Under the pieces are notes generated by a model. It was not told the DNA's origin and did not search any database. It saw only the letters and a list, made by a program, of their open reading frames with translations. From assembly GCA_015039365.1 (NCBI GenBank), contig WION01000307.1, forward strand, positions 1 through 61,443: a stretch of DNA of 61,443 nt, given 5' to 3'. Of the stretch, positions 30,285 through 41,919 are shown piece by piece. The position numbers and the translations under genes were made by a program. The stretch comes from Amanita rubescens (taxonomy: Eukaryota > Basidiomycota > Agaricomycetes > Agaricales > Amanitaceae). Positions within the stretch are counted from its first letter, which is position 1. Every line of letters starts with the position of its first letter.

Positions 30285-33234
30285 ATGTCCTCGGGCGGAA
30301 TTTACAACGTACGTCGTCCCTTCACCGCCAGACCCCCCCTAATCTTCATTTTGAACAGCACAGAAACCTCCAGCCGACAGGTCCTCCAGCTCAGGGTGGC
30401 CCTCCGCCCCAAGCACAAAGTAGGCTGAGCGAGGCTTTCGACATGATCAGGCAGGAACACGACCTCCTTATCAGCGAAATGAACATTGTCCGTTCACAAC
30501 GGGACGAGCTCGAAAACAAGGGTATGCCCCTTGTAAACTTTAAAAAAAATTAATTAAATTTAATGTATCACCTTTTCCCTAGTCGCCTCGCAAGTTAGCG
30601 AACTGAATCTCATACGACAAGCTCTTTACGACCTCGAAAGCGCTCACAACAAAATCCGACAACAGTATGACGAAGAGATCGCCAGGCTCCGCGTTGACGT
30701 TGCTCAACAGGCGCAAGCCGCAGCCCACGCTTCTCAACAGGTCGCCTCTCAACAAGCAGCTGCAGGACAGCCTCCCTTATCGGCTGGACAATCGGGAGGA
30801 GGATCCCAGCCGCCTCCGCATCACGGCCATTCTTCACAGGGACCACCGGGACCACCTCCGCCACCTGGAGCTCCATCCGTCGGTCGTCAAGCGCCTGGTT
30901 CAGGCGTAGGCGTGGTGGGTCTCGGAGGTCCTCCTGGTTCCGGGGGATCCATTCCACCTCCGCCTGGCGCCCAACCTGGCCCGGTCGGACCCGGTTCAGC
31001 GCCATACCCAGATTCGTACTATGGCAGGGACAGATCGGAACGTGATCGTCCACCAGCGGATCAGAGAGAAGCCAAGAGACACAAGACCGACAGGATCAAA
31101 ACGGATAGGGGAGGTATGTCACCTACTGCGGATTTTATGCCTTGTTGACGGGGGTACTTGTATATATAGGTTCTAGCGTACTGGGCGCTCCTGGAGGTGG
31201 ACCGTTGAGCGCTGGTATACCTGTTTCAGGACCGGGCTTGGCGCCTGTTTCCGGTGCCCCCACGCCGTTTGTTCCGGAACGAGAGAGGGAGAGGGAGCGC
31301 GAGAGGGAAAGAGAGCGTTCTGAACGTGAGCGCGAACAAAGGGAGCGAGAGAGAGAACGCGAAATGGGCCTTGGCATTGGGCCACGTGACAGAGATAGGG
31401 AGCGCGAACAGCGCGAACAGCGCGAACAGCGCGAACAGCGCGAACAGCGCGAACAGCGCGAACAGCGCGAACGTGATCGGGAGAGGGAGAGAGAAAGGGA
31501 ACGAGAAAGAGTTGAGAGGGAGAGGGAGCGCGATAGGGAAAGAGAGCGTTCTGAACGTGAACGCGAACGTGAAAGAGACAGAGAGCGAGAGAGGGACAGG
31601 GATGGTATGATGGTCGGTATCACTGGGCCTGGCGGGGTACATGTTCCTCCGTCGGGTTCCGTTCCGCCTCCTGCCAGTATTTCTGGCCCTCCACCTTCAC
31701 AAGGTATGGATGACGATGACTTCCATATCTCGTACTCAAAGAAGACACATAGCTGTTGTGGGCGCATTCCCTGAAGATTTGGACATCCATACGATACCAC
31801 CCGAATACAAGAGGGAAGGTTCAGATTGGTATGCCGTTTTCAATCCAAAGGTCAAGAGAGTACTGGATGTCCAATTGGTGCACAACTTAATGCACGAGAG
31901 GTGCGTGTTCCGAACTTTCTTACGGGAAGTGGAAGTTTGATGGTATTGCAGTGTCGTGTGTTGCGTTAGGTTCTCGTCGGATGGCAAGTACCTCGCCACA
32001 GGATGTAACAGGACCGCGCAGATCTACGATACCAAGACGGGCGCCAAGACTTGGTAAGCCACATGTTCGCATTGTTCGACTTTAGCTGAACCACCTCGCA
32101 GCGTTCTGACAGACGAATCAGCGGGAAAGGCAGGAGACCTGTACATCCGGAGTGTATGTTTCAGTCCAGATGGCAAACTGCTTGCTACTGGTGCGGAGGA
32201 TAAGCAAATCAGGGTATGCATAGTTAATATGTGCCACGAACAAGTACTCAACTTGGAATCGCATAGATCTGGGACATCTCAAAGAAACGGATCGTCCGCG
32301 TGTTCGACGGACACCAACAGGAGATTTATTCGTTGGACTTTTCCCTCGATGGACGTCTGATTGTATCTGGATCAGGCGATAAGACGGCGAGAATATGGGA
32401 CATGATCAATACGGAGGCTTCACCCAAAGTAGGTTGCCTATTCCCGCCTTTTGCAGTATGGTAATCATCGATTCTGTTAAGGTCCTAACCATCAATGATC
32501 CCGACTCGCTCAACAACGACGCTGGAGTTACCTCTGTCGCCATCTCCCCCAATGGTCAATTCGTTGCCGCTGGCTCTCTGGACACTGTCGTCCGGATATG
32601 GGACGTGGCGACGGGTGTTCTCGTTGAGCGGCTGCGAGGACACAGAGACAGTGTGTACAGCGTCGCGTTCACCCCCGACGGGAAAGGACTCGTTAGTGGC
32701 AGCTTGGACAAAACGTTGAAGTTCTGGGATGTAAGTGGGTTAAACGTATCCAATGCCAAAAGAAAGGATGGCCCCGGAGGCGGCAGCAGTGCAACTGGTC
32801 CTGGAACGCCGGGACAAGGTGCAGTCGTGAAGAGGGATGGTGAAAAGGGTAGCCCGTGCACGATGAACTTCACTGGACACAAGGTACGTTTCACCTTTTT
32901 GTTTTCTTCATTAGGCCAAGTGAGCTGATCCGATGATTTGCAGGATTATGTCCTCTCCGTTGCCGTTTCGCACGATGGACAATGGGTCGTCTCAGGGTCT
33001 AAAGACCGCGGAGTGCAGTTCTGGGATGCTAGGTCTGCAGCGGTGCAGTGTATGCTTCAGGGCCACAAAAACTCGGTCATTTCCATTGATCTGAGTCCGA
33101 TGGGAGGACTGCTCGCTACAGGAAGCGGAGATTGGCAAGCAAGAATATGTACGTCATTCTCTCGTCGTCTATTACCCACTAATGCTGAGCTTCATTTTCG
33201 CTACATAGGGAGTTACGGGCCGTTGCAACTTTGA
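30285..33234 (+). CDS. TUP1: Transcriptional corepressor TUP1
   Basis: Canonical gene of about 11 exons and roughly 800 residues. Exon 1 encodes MSSGGIYN; exons 2-3 hold the Tup_N coiled coil ([37 protein letters not shown]) that tetramerises and binds Ssn6. A long Gln/Pro/Gly-rich linker follows, then an Arg/Glu-rich segment encoded partly by a 9-bp minisatellite. The seven-blade WD40 propeller runs from [19 protein letters not shown] to RIWSYGPLQL, including [19 protein letters not shown] and [11 protein letters not shown], which bind DNA-bound repressors such as alpha2-type factors. TUP1 represses large gene sets with Ssn6 in the nucleus. All splice junctions I checked keep frame. Confidence 0.96.
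31403..31465 (+). repeat. 9-bp coding minisatellite in TUP1 linker
   Basis: CGCGAACAG repeated seven times, encoding the tripeptide REQ in frame. Flanked by imperfect GAGAGGGAGCG-type repeats coding for RER. Confidence 0.95.
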
Positions 33235-33949
33235 AAATGTGTAATGCTGAACTCGTTAATTGGACGTGTGTGTATGTGTTCATTGCTTTATATGTTGTTT
33301 CCCCTTGGTTTTTTTCATCGTGTATCGTGTCTCTTTTTTTGTCCTTATACTCGTGTATATACGTAGTTGATAGTTCTATATAGCATACCTACATATGTAC
33401 CTGATGTACTTTTAGTGATATGGGGTTTAGGGCCCTCCCTCCCTTCAAGTATTCTCGGCCCGATGTGGGCGGTATTCGGAAAGCGAAGATTCACGTAGTC
33501 ATTAGTCAATGCTGTCCTCAGCTGAGGCTACCTTGGATTTGGTAGCATATGACCAGTCTTCAACCAACTGAGGGCTCGTAAGGACAATAATTCGCCCTCT
33601 GAGCTGATCGATTGATCAGTCATGACCGCGACATCGGGCCGGCGGATCAGTTGGTAGTCGATAGCAACCACCACCAATGGTATGATTGACACTGCGCAAG
33701 TACGTATTCAGGATATGCTATTTGGAACTATACACGACTTAAATACAGTAAAGAGAGAAACTAAACGTATACCATCTCCAATGACGAAAATTTATCATTA
33801 TCACATCCACGAAGTTCCCACTTCCCAGTATGGCAGCAATATACCAAAAGAACGCAACAAGACACTTTAGGACTATCTTATCCTGTCGATAATTTCTGAC
33901 ATAAAAGTATACCTGGACATTCGTGACGCCGTACAGCCTGTAATAAACT
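33235..33949. other. TUP1 3' flank
   Basis: TUP1 3' untranslated region and intergenic DNA; no gene seen. Contains a 32-bp segment (33634-33665) that recurs with three mismatches at 57519-57550. Confidence 0.55.
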
Positions 33950-34088
33950 AATAATTATAACCAAGCGTCCTGTGATGTAGATTGAAATCAAGACGTACAT
34001 GGCTGCTCCTATTACGCCTAGGAATATGGCACCCGTGGTGGATCTCAAATCCAGCGTTGAGGAAGAGGGTGGGATCATCGTCGCCATG
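33950..34088 (-). pseudogene. First-exon remnant of a DUF6534-type membrane protein
   Basis: ATG near 34088 gives MATMIPPSSSTLDLRSTTGA then IFLGVIGAAMYVLISIYITG, resembling the N-terminus and first membrane helix of the basidiomycete DUF6534 seven-helix family. No further exons are recognisable downstream on the minus strand before TUP1, so this looks like an isolated first exon. The family link rests on the short TTGAxFLG-like motif and hydrophobicity only. Confidence 0.35.
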
Positions 34089-34989
34089 TCGAAATCTTGA
34101 ACCAGAAAGAGATAGGAATATCGAGGCGAGGATTTTGTAGCTCTTAATGGGCTGCCCTCCAAAAAGGTCGAATCGTTGGCAATGGGCATCCAGGGGGCTA
34201 CAGAGGGAACTCGGAGTCGGAGATTTGAACGCGATTTGGGCAGCGCCCATCTAGAAAGTGGTTATTTGCGTGCTCCGGTGGCGTCCATTTTAATAGCCTC
34301 CGCATGCTACCTTTTACGTCATTCCTACTCGGAGACTGCATCAATTATCGCGTTATAGATAAACACAGGACGTGACCAACAGTTTATCGAGCCTTTCAGC
34401 GTTGCTCCAGTGAACGTGAGTGTCAAGTCATCTTCATGTTAACCCAGTCATAAAAGGCTTAAAATGTGGGATCGCTAGGTGCGCACTTACGAGCTCGCAA
34501 CCGCCCTTCTGCACCATTTCTCCCTCTCCGGCCACCCAGAGCATTTCTCCACGTCATTAACGCTGTCTTCCATTACTCTCCGGGCTGTCACGCAAACGCG
34601 AATGCGTAGGTTACTTCCGTCATCAATTTTATATTTACCACCTGACCAACACCCAAGATCCCTCATATACCTATCAAAATCCACCACACCCACATAACCT
34701 CGACATTTAAAATTTATGTCACCTGGAGCCGCACCCTACCCTTCGCCTTGCAGCCAGTGTTTTACATGTATGCGCTGAGCGCTCGTCAGCCATAGCACTC
34801 GGCGCGTGAAGCCTTGTTGAACAAGGTCCACCCCTGGCCCAGATCCCCATTGTTTTTTTTGGCAGTGATTCGAGTTCGGCTGGTGGTCTATCGAACGCGT
34901 GGGATTCGTCTATCGACGATGAAGGTTCTCATTCCGTCATGACGCACGAAGGACTCCAACTGTACATCGTTGGTCATCTATTACCTCGC

Positions 34990-36611
34990 GGGGCGATCGT
35001 CTGGAAACAGAAGCGGCGGTCTGGGTAGCATGAGCTACAACAGCGGTCAAGGCGACCGAACCAATCTATCATGGACGTCGACGAGCTCAGATCGCCAGGA
35101 CATCCAATTTTCGACAGGAAAAACCAACGAACATCCGAGTTTACCACTTCTGAATTCTTGCTCAAGGATTCTTGCTGCGTTCAGGCCCCTTTACGTCCTC
35201 GAGCGTTCAAAGTCCCCCGAAGGAAGATGATACATGGATCAGCGTAAGTACCATACATCTACTTGCGCATTTTATGCTAATCTCCCCGTAGATGATCGGC
35301 GGTGGGCAAATACGCCGAAATTCCGTTGCTTCCGTCATTCGATCCTCTCCTTGTGCAAGAGTAGAGAAGCGAAAGAAGATGGGGCGACGAGGAACAGACG
35401 ATCAAGACTGCGCAGGAGGACAAAGCGTGGAAGAGGATTTTCAGTCGGTCAGGATGAAGATTCATATGTATCTTGTGAGTTATATCGACGTTTTCAGCTT
35501 CCATTTCTTACTAGTAGGTGCAGTACCAGTTTTCTCGAGGCCGTTACCAGCAAGCCGTTCTCGCTCAAGTTTTTGTACATCTAGCTCCGGGGCGGATACT
35601 CCTTTCCCCTCAAGCATTGATCTTGCTCAAGTCATTCTCACATCTCCAATGGATCGGAACCGACTCCGCGCACATGGACAAGGTCACCGCCTACACTGCG
35701 ACGATTTGGCTAAATTTCGGCTGCTTCATAATCCCGAGGGCAAGCCTCTATGGCAGCCAACTTCAAAGACGAAAACGAGTCACCTAGAAAACATAAACAC
35801 AATGAAAGAGGCCTCTCTACAACTCCTTCTCCGCCCGGAACGCATGGCGTGGATCGGACTTTTTTGAAGACTTGGCTTGGAAAGGGCTGGTTTAAGCGCT
35901 CGAGAGGAAGATGCGCTAGCTTGAATCTCTGTTTCTTCAGCTCAGCCTCTACACCCATCGCCTGGAAACACCTATGGGAAGTTGTCACCCGGGTTGTTTG
36001 TTGGCCTCCGGCGCTGCAGGACGCGGAGTCAACCTCAACTCTTCGGGGCCCGGCACCTCTCGTACCAATTATCAACACTAAGCATCCGATACATGGAACA
36101 TTCACGACTCTGGTTGAAGACGATGTGCCAAAGATACAGATGCCAGCACCCACGATCATGTCGCTTCAACTCAACTATCCAGACGCTTCGGTCGATGCGC
36201 ACAAGATGCCTATTCACACGCTGAAGTTTAAAGCAGAAATAGCTCCTTTTGGATGCAAGCAACAGTTGATCATTCCGTCCAAGGCAAGCACGTCGAGATC
36301 GTGATAATGCTTGCCTCTCATGCCCTTCTTTTGGTAGACTTTGATTGAGCCGTCAACGTCCTCTCGTGTTTGTACAGAAAATGTTATCCAATGCAAACTT
36401 AACTATGACAACTGAGTTGCGCAGCTCGAGAAAGGATACCGTGACCACCAACGCAGCGGCCCACGCTTTCAAGTACATTGGGCGTATGGGAAACGTTTAC
36501 GCATTGAGTTTGATACTGGGGGACCGATCAAACATCGTGTCCAAGTTCATTCTCATTTCGACCAAAAGTACGACCGCTTTTAAGCCGGGTTTTGTCATTC
36601 TGTCGAAATAA
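34990..36611 (+). CDS. Unidentified multi-exon gene candidate
   Basis: Several moderately long plus-strand frames show gene-like content but I cannot join them with confidence. 35060-35215 has a frame reading SPGHPIFDRKNQRTSEFTTS; a possible intron at 35242-35292 (GTAAGT..CGTAG) leads to VGKYAEIPLLPSFDPLL; 35390-35470 is basic (RRRTKRGRGFSVGQDEDSY); 35930-36300 includes PAPLVPIINTKHPIHGTF and KFKAEIAPFGCKQQL; and 36385-36611 encodes a last open piece ending FVILSK. I recognise no domain. The locus may be a real but diverged gene or a decayed one. Confidence 0.3.
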
Positions 36612-36672
36612 CTGGCCATAACTTTTATGTCACTTTACTAATACATGTATCGAACTTCGACTCCAACTAGTA

Positions 36673-38412
36673 CTACATACGAAATACCCTGCTGGAAGTG
36701 GCCCTAATCTTCGATAATATGTTTTTGGTAGACCTACCGACGTTTCCCCGAGCCTCTTCATTCGCCTCTTCCGCGAACATCGACCTTCCCCTAACCTTTT
36801 GATTTGCATCTTCCACGACTTTCAACTTCTGATACATATTGTCCAAACTTTTTTCGACCATCTCGACCGACTTCAGATCGGATTTGTTGTTACGCATAGC
36901 CTCCAAGTTCGCCTCCATAAGTCTGACGGACTTCTTGACCTGGCCGGCGAAGCTACCAGATAGCGACAGCCTCGCGTATGATTCCGTTAGCCTCCCGAGA
37001 GAAATAAGCGCTTCTTCTAGCTCCATGTCGAGGTCTCGGATGACCTTGTCGAGATCAACAATCATGGTTTCATGAGAATTCTTCTCTCTCTTGGCCTTGT
37101 TATACTTGGCCTCGGCGTCGTGGTCGACATCCTTCTGAGTATGGTCCTTCATTTTCCACAACGAATTATAATGGCGATGGGTATTGTAGGAATGGCGGCA
37201 TTGACGACACGTAGTACCTCCGTCCATGGCAGCACACCCCTTAAATGTCTCCGGGTTCAGGGAGAAACCAAGGTTACATTCTACATGGCAATTGGAATAG
37301 CAGCCAGGTTGCGAACATAGGGTATTATGACGTGAAGTATTTTCTTGTACCCAAATTTGGGACGTGATGACGCTCTTAAAGTTCTGGTACTGCTTCATGG
37401 TCTACAAAGCAAAATCAGGAACTTGACAATGCCAACGGTTAGTGGGCGTACCAATGCATGACCATCAGCTAACTGTTTGAGTTCTGCGACTCTGTTCTTC
37501 TTGTCTGATATCTGCGTCGCGCGCGACATAGCGTTATCGATGTCAAGATTTATCTGCTGCGAGGTCTCGAAGAGATTCATGATCTCGTTCGTCGGCTGTG
37601 GCTTAAGACCGTCAAGCCACTCGAATATATCGCTAATCTCCTCTAATGACTTTTGATGCCCTTCCCTAACGGAGCTAAATAGACCGTTCAGGACTTTCCC
37701 CGAGATGTTTGAGTCCGCTCTGAGCTGCAAGTACTTGTTCCACATCGCAAGAGGATTGTCGAGGAACCATTGATTGTCATGACGACCACGTAGAACGTCT
37801 GGTAGCGAGTTTTGGTCAAAATTCCAAGAGAGAGGGCTTGAAACGTTTGTGAACAGGATACCGATATTGTCTGCGAGTGTGCGTGGAAAGATTGACGATA
37901 GTGTCGATAATGCGTAGTCCGTAGCAGCACTGAGGCGTGGAATAGTGCCATTGGCGAGAATGATGACGGCATTAACGGTAGAAATGTTCTCTTTGATAGC
38001 GGTTGCAATACTGGCTTTATGCAACTCGTCTTGCGCCAGGCCACGGGTATCTGCAAGCCCCGGTGTATCAAGGATAGTGATCCTAACGCCATTGCGGCTC
38101 CTAAATTTATATACTTTGGCTTCGTTCGTTTGACTCTGTTTTTCCCCGCCACCAGCTTCAATACTTCTGTCATGGAAAGTGACGAATTGCTCTGGTTTAC
38201 GACCGACCACAATGTTGCCGAGCAAAGATAATAGGCTCGTCTTGCCCGTTCCAGTCTCGCCTAGGATGAAGTTAGCGTCTACGAGGGTTTCTTAAGCGGT
38301 GTAAAGAGTACATACCAACAAGCAAGATCGTGAACTGCTTCGACTTGTTCCTGTCCGTCTTGATAATACCGCGACCAAGCCTCTCCGCCGCAGTTCTGAA
38401 CTCGTTAATCAT
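36673..38412 (-). CDS. P-loop GTPase with Cys/His-rich C-terminal region
   Basis: Three exons from ATG 38412. Exon 1 (INEFRTAAERLGRG ... FTILLV) splices to GETGTGKTS, the Walker A/G1 motif; ITILDTPGLADTRG is G3. The fold resembles AIG1/septin-like G domains of a fungal 'G domain-containing' family. A helical region follows. After an intron (about 37398-37449) comes a segment rich in Cys and His (HNTLCSQPGCYSNCHVEC ... CRQCRHSYNTHRHYNSLW) that may bind zinc, then a long coiled coil to 36673. It would act as a nucleotide-dependent switch or assembly protein. Function in fungi is unknown. No lesion seen. Confidence 0.8.
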
Positions 38413-39780
38413 AATTTGACTGCAAAGGAGAGTCTGCTTACTCCGGTATCGGCTTTTTGATTTTTTCGTCCTCTTCAGTTGGGTGATAGGGCCTGAATGG
38501 ATGGATAAACAAAATTCTTCACAAATGAGGGAGCTATACCAACTCGAAGGATCTGGCAACGGACGTAATCTCGTTTTCCGTTCTGATGTTACCACGACAA
38601 GGTTCCTCAGGCGTGCTGAACTCGTAATTAATCATGATTTCACCTCAAAGAAATTCTACTTACTTCAACGCCGGCCCTTCGGTCTCTGAGTACGGGGGGG
38701 GCCGGCCCGTCCAGAGCGGATGGGTAAATATGATGTTCCACAAGCGCGGAAGTAAAGCCAACGAATTTCGACTCCTGCTAGAAAATTAAGGCAACTGAGG
38801 AGTAGCAAAGGGCAATGAGATCATACGGATTTCTGCGACTCATGTTGATTGCTGAGAGAGTCGGGCGATTGGATCATCTTATATTTCGAAAAGCACTAGA
38901 AAGGAGACGAAAGGAGATATTACGCTGTGGTCACACTCGAAATCCGAGGCATCGATCAAGGACTGTGACAGGGGATACTAATTCGCAAGTTCCAGAGATG
39001 AATATCAAGTTTTGATCAGGGATAGCGTGTCCAAAGCGCGTAGTTCCGATAAACTCTTTCAAAAATGTGCTGCATCTTTGCGATCATGACCGTGACCATA
39101 TAGAGCGGCAGATAATTGCATATCACCTTAAACTCCTTACGCGGTCATGAATAACAGTAAATGGTGTGTTATGTCCTATATGATCCTATGCGATCAGAGG
39201 AAATGAGGTTTTCAAGTTATAGCAGACAATCAGGAGAGAGACATACTGAATTGCTCCCCTAGCGGAAAGGTGATCTGTGCCAGACATGTGACGGATTGAC
39301 GTGCCGTGCTGACCCCAGATCCCCATGTTCCAGACAATGGATAACGCCGCCGGTGACCCGAGTCTGGCGAGAAAAGCCTTCTAGAAAAATAACAATATAT
39401 GAGATCACAGTGACGGCCGCGAGTAGGAACCATTAAATGCCCTCAACCTCATGCGGGGATACGCGTGCATCATATTACGATAGATCGCAATAGCGTCAGT
39501 CAAAGGATAAACCCCAACTCCAGTATTGATAACCTAATTTTTTACTCCTGTCGAGAGAGTGAGTTGTACTAGTCTGGCAACTGGGAGAAAAAGTATTATA
39601 CTCGTTTTCAAAATCCTTCTTGACGAGTGCCCTGAGGTTCAGGGGAACACGATTTCCTCGTTGTGATCGTGAGATAGTGATAGTGGCGCAATTAGAAGCT
39701 GCTGGGTCAAAAAGGAGATATGGTCGATCCAACATGAACGTCCCATTTGGGATGTCGCCTGCCTATTGGTGTAGAACGGC
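38413..39780. other. Intergenic region upstream of the GTPase gene
   Basis: No supported gene. 38613-38690 looks like a diverged duplicate of the first-exon region at 38392-38440 (shared CTGAACTCGT and AATCAT blocks). The rest shows no motif. Confidence 0.5.
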
Positions 39781-41152
39781 CTAATTCTGACGAAGATCGA
39801 ACCCTCGATCCTTTCCATAGTCCAACCAAAACTCCTCACCCTGTTTGTCAACCCCAACCTGACTTCCGCTCTTGAATGCTTCATGCACCGTTGCAAGCCT
39901 ACCAATAAACGCTTTAGTCACAGCATGATGGCACGTCGATGCAGCATGACTGTACGCCAATACATATTCCGTCAACGGCATGCTCCGGCCACAGTACACC
40001 AGGACCGGCGCGTTGTATCCATGACCCCGGAGGTACCGTAAGATAGTCTCCCCCGCTGACATGTTCAAAGACTGTGATGGCCCTGTAGTCCACTTGATCA
40101 TTCGGCCATCGGAGTCGCTGCTTTCACTCGGTTGCTGGACTTCCCAGCGCGCATTGTCAGTGATAAAGTGAACAGGACTATGTTTCTCAAGCGCTCGCAG
40201 TTCAGCTGTGCCCCAAACAACATTTTCAACAAGAGGGTTCGAAAGAGATTATTGATAGTCGTGCTCACCGTCGTTTTGTTCAACCCACAATTTCGTGGCG
40301 GCCGTTGATGGAAGCTGGATAACGCGGATCCCTAGAGCCATGGCAAACTCAACTCCGTCCCTGATCATCTCAAATTCGTCGTCTACCCAAACTAAAGTTG
40401 GTACGAGATCGACTCTCTGGGGATTCGGTGAACCAGGCGAAGGACTCGCGTTCGAATCTAGTGATGCCGTTATCAGTCAAATTCACGGTAAACGCGGGGA
40501 AAGTGTAAAATACCATATTGAGATCTCATATCGTCAATACATTGTTTTAACGTTCTCGTTCCGGCAAAGCGTTGAAGAGTCTTTCGCGTAATGCTACCGA
40601 TATCTTGCTCGTCCAGTTCTAGCAGAATAGTCTTTCGTCTAAACTCTGTTGAACCCATGCTTCGAGAGCGGTAATAAATTTAGCGGACGATAGCAATATT
40701 TTCTATCTTAGTATCAGTAATACTATCAGCGGTGGATGAGTAAGGGTACGTACCTCTTCGCCGACATTCTTCGACCAGAACGACGAAACATCGTCATTCG
40801 AGGGTGCCCAGCCTTCAACCAAAGTTGTTTCTGAAATGTCCGACATGATGCTGCTGGCGGTAGCACGCCCGGGCACACAACATAAATAGATTATCCACTG
40901 CGAAAGTCTCTTCTCATCGTCCGACAACATTCCCAGAGCGATAGAGGGGGACAAGAACCCCAAAACGTTGGCAAACTTTAATTTTTTAGATTTCCCTCCC
41001 CACAATGAAAGATGACCTTTGACTCCGTTCAGGATCCCCAACAGGTCGTATAGAAGGACGATCACGGACTTGTCTAGATTCATATTAGGAATCTGATGTT
41101 GGAGGGGTTCGAGAACGAGGGAAAGAGCTTGGAGTGTAGTTGGTCTATCCAT
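39781..41152 (-). CDS. Uncharacterised basidiomycete protein with VWVDD motif
   Basis: Four exons by my reading. ATG 41152 (MDRPTTLQALSLVLEPLQ) opens a helical first exon ending WSKNVGEEV; an intron leads to FRRKTILLELDEQDIGSITR, ending CIDDMRSQY; a second intron (about 40455-40545) leads to VDLVPTLVWVDDEFEMIRDG and IRVIQLPSTAATKLWVEQ; the last exon has HFITDNARWEVQQ and ILRYLRGHGYNAPVLVYCG. The VWVDD...G pattern recalls response-regulator-like folds, and I believe this is a recurrent Agaricomycete family without known function. Splice choices keep frame but some are non-obvious, so the model is provisional; an upstream ATG at 41221 is also possible. Confidence 0.5.
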
Positions 41153-41919
41153 GTGCAGATTGCCTTGACGTGGTGTCCTCGAACATGGCGCACAGGGAGC
41201 CTGCCAGTGACCAGTTGTCATCCGTTTTAGGTCATGTCGATGGAGTGGCAGTGCTAACGGAAGTTGCGCGCACAGCGTTCAATCGGCAATCACTGGTACC
41301 ATTGATTCTGATCTAGCACTTCTACAAAATCTCCTCGACAATTTCATTAGACCGTATGTGGCGAGTACTTGAAGAATGAAAGGTGATAAATATTAAATAG
41401 AATTGTGATAATAACGGACACGCCAGGCTCTGTGACATCCACTGCATGCCTGCAGGACGCGACCGAATGGAGAAGAACTCATCCAAATACCTAGTACGTA
41501 CCACTGAGGCTGTGGGGTTTTCCACTTCGGGAGAGGCACCGGGGCTTGATGGGATTGTGGTCGGACTTGACAGTTGGAGTTCAGACGCAGGTGAGATTTC
41601 ATTCACGCACTTGGCGGCACAATCACAATGAGGTGACCCAGGAAGTTCTCGCGTCGAGTGTCTTGAGGGTATCTTCCCGCAGTACTTCAAGCGGACCGTT
41701 GCTTCGTCCGCCGCCGTAAGATCGTGCGTCGCGTCGTTTCTTATCTACTATCATTCAGGGCTTACGGCTCAAGTTGTATCTCCGAAGCAGGTAGGACCCT
41801 TTTCCAATACGATTACCCCCTTAGAACAGATGCACGAATGGAGCTGAGCCAAGGGGCAGAAGCATTGCAGCGTTTCGGGCAAGACTACAGCGCCTGCCTA
41901 ATTCATCCATGGTGCCAAA
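41153..41919. other. Region between VWVDD gene and NOP4 pseudogene
   Basis: No supported gene. Probably includes the degraded 3' end of the NOP4 copy, since the coding similarity stops after about 41920. Confidence 0.45.

Noticed and set aside
31135..31800. 221-codon minus-strand frame of Arg/Ser/Leu repeats
   Set aside because: Antisense shadow of the TUP1 Arg/Glu-rich coding repeat; composition artefact.
35710..36159. 149-codon minus-strand frame
   Set aside because: Opposite the better plus-strand candidate; no domain; left out as shadow.
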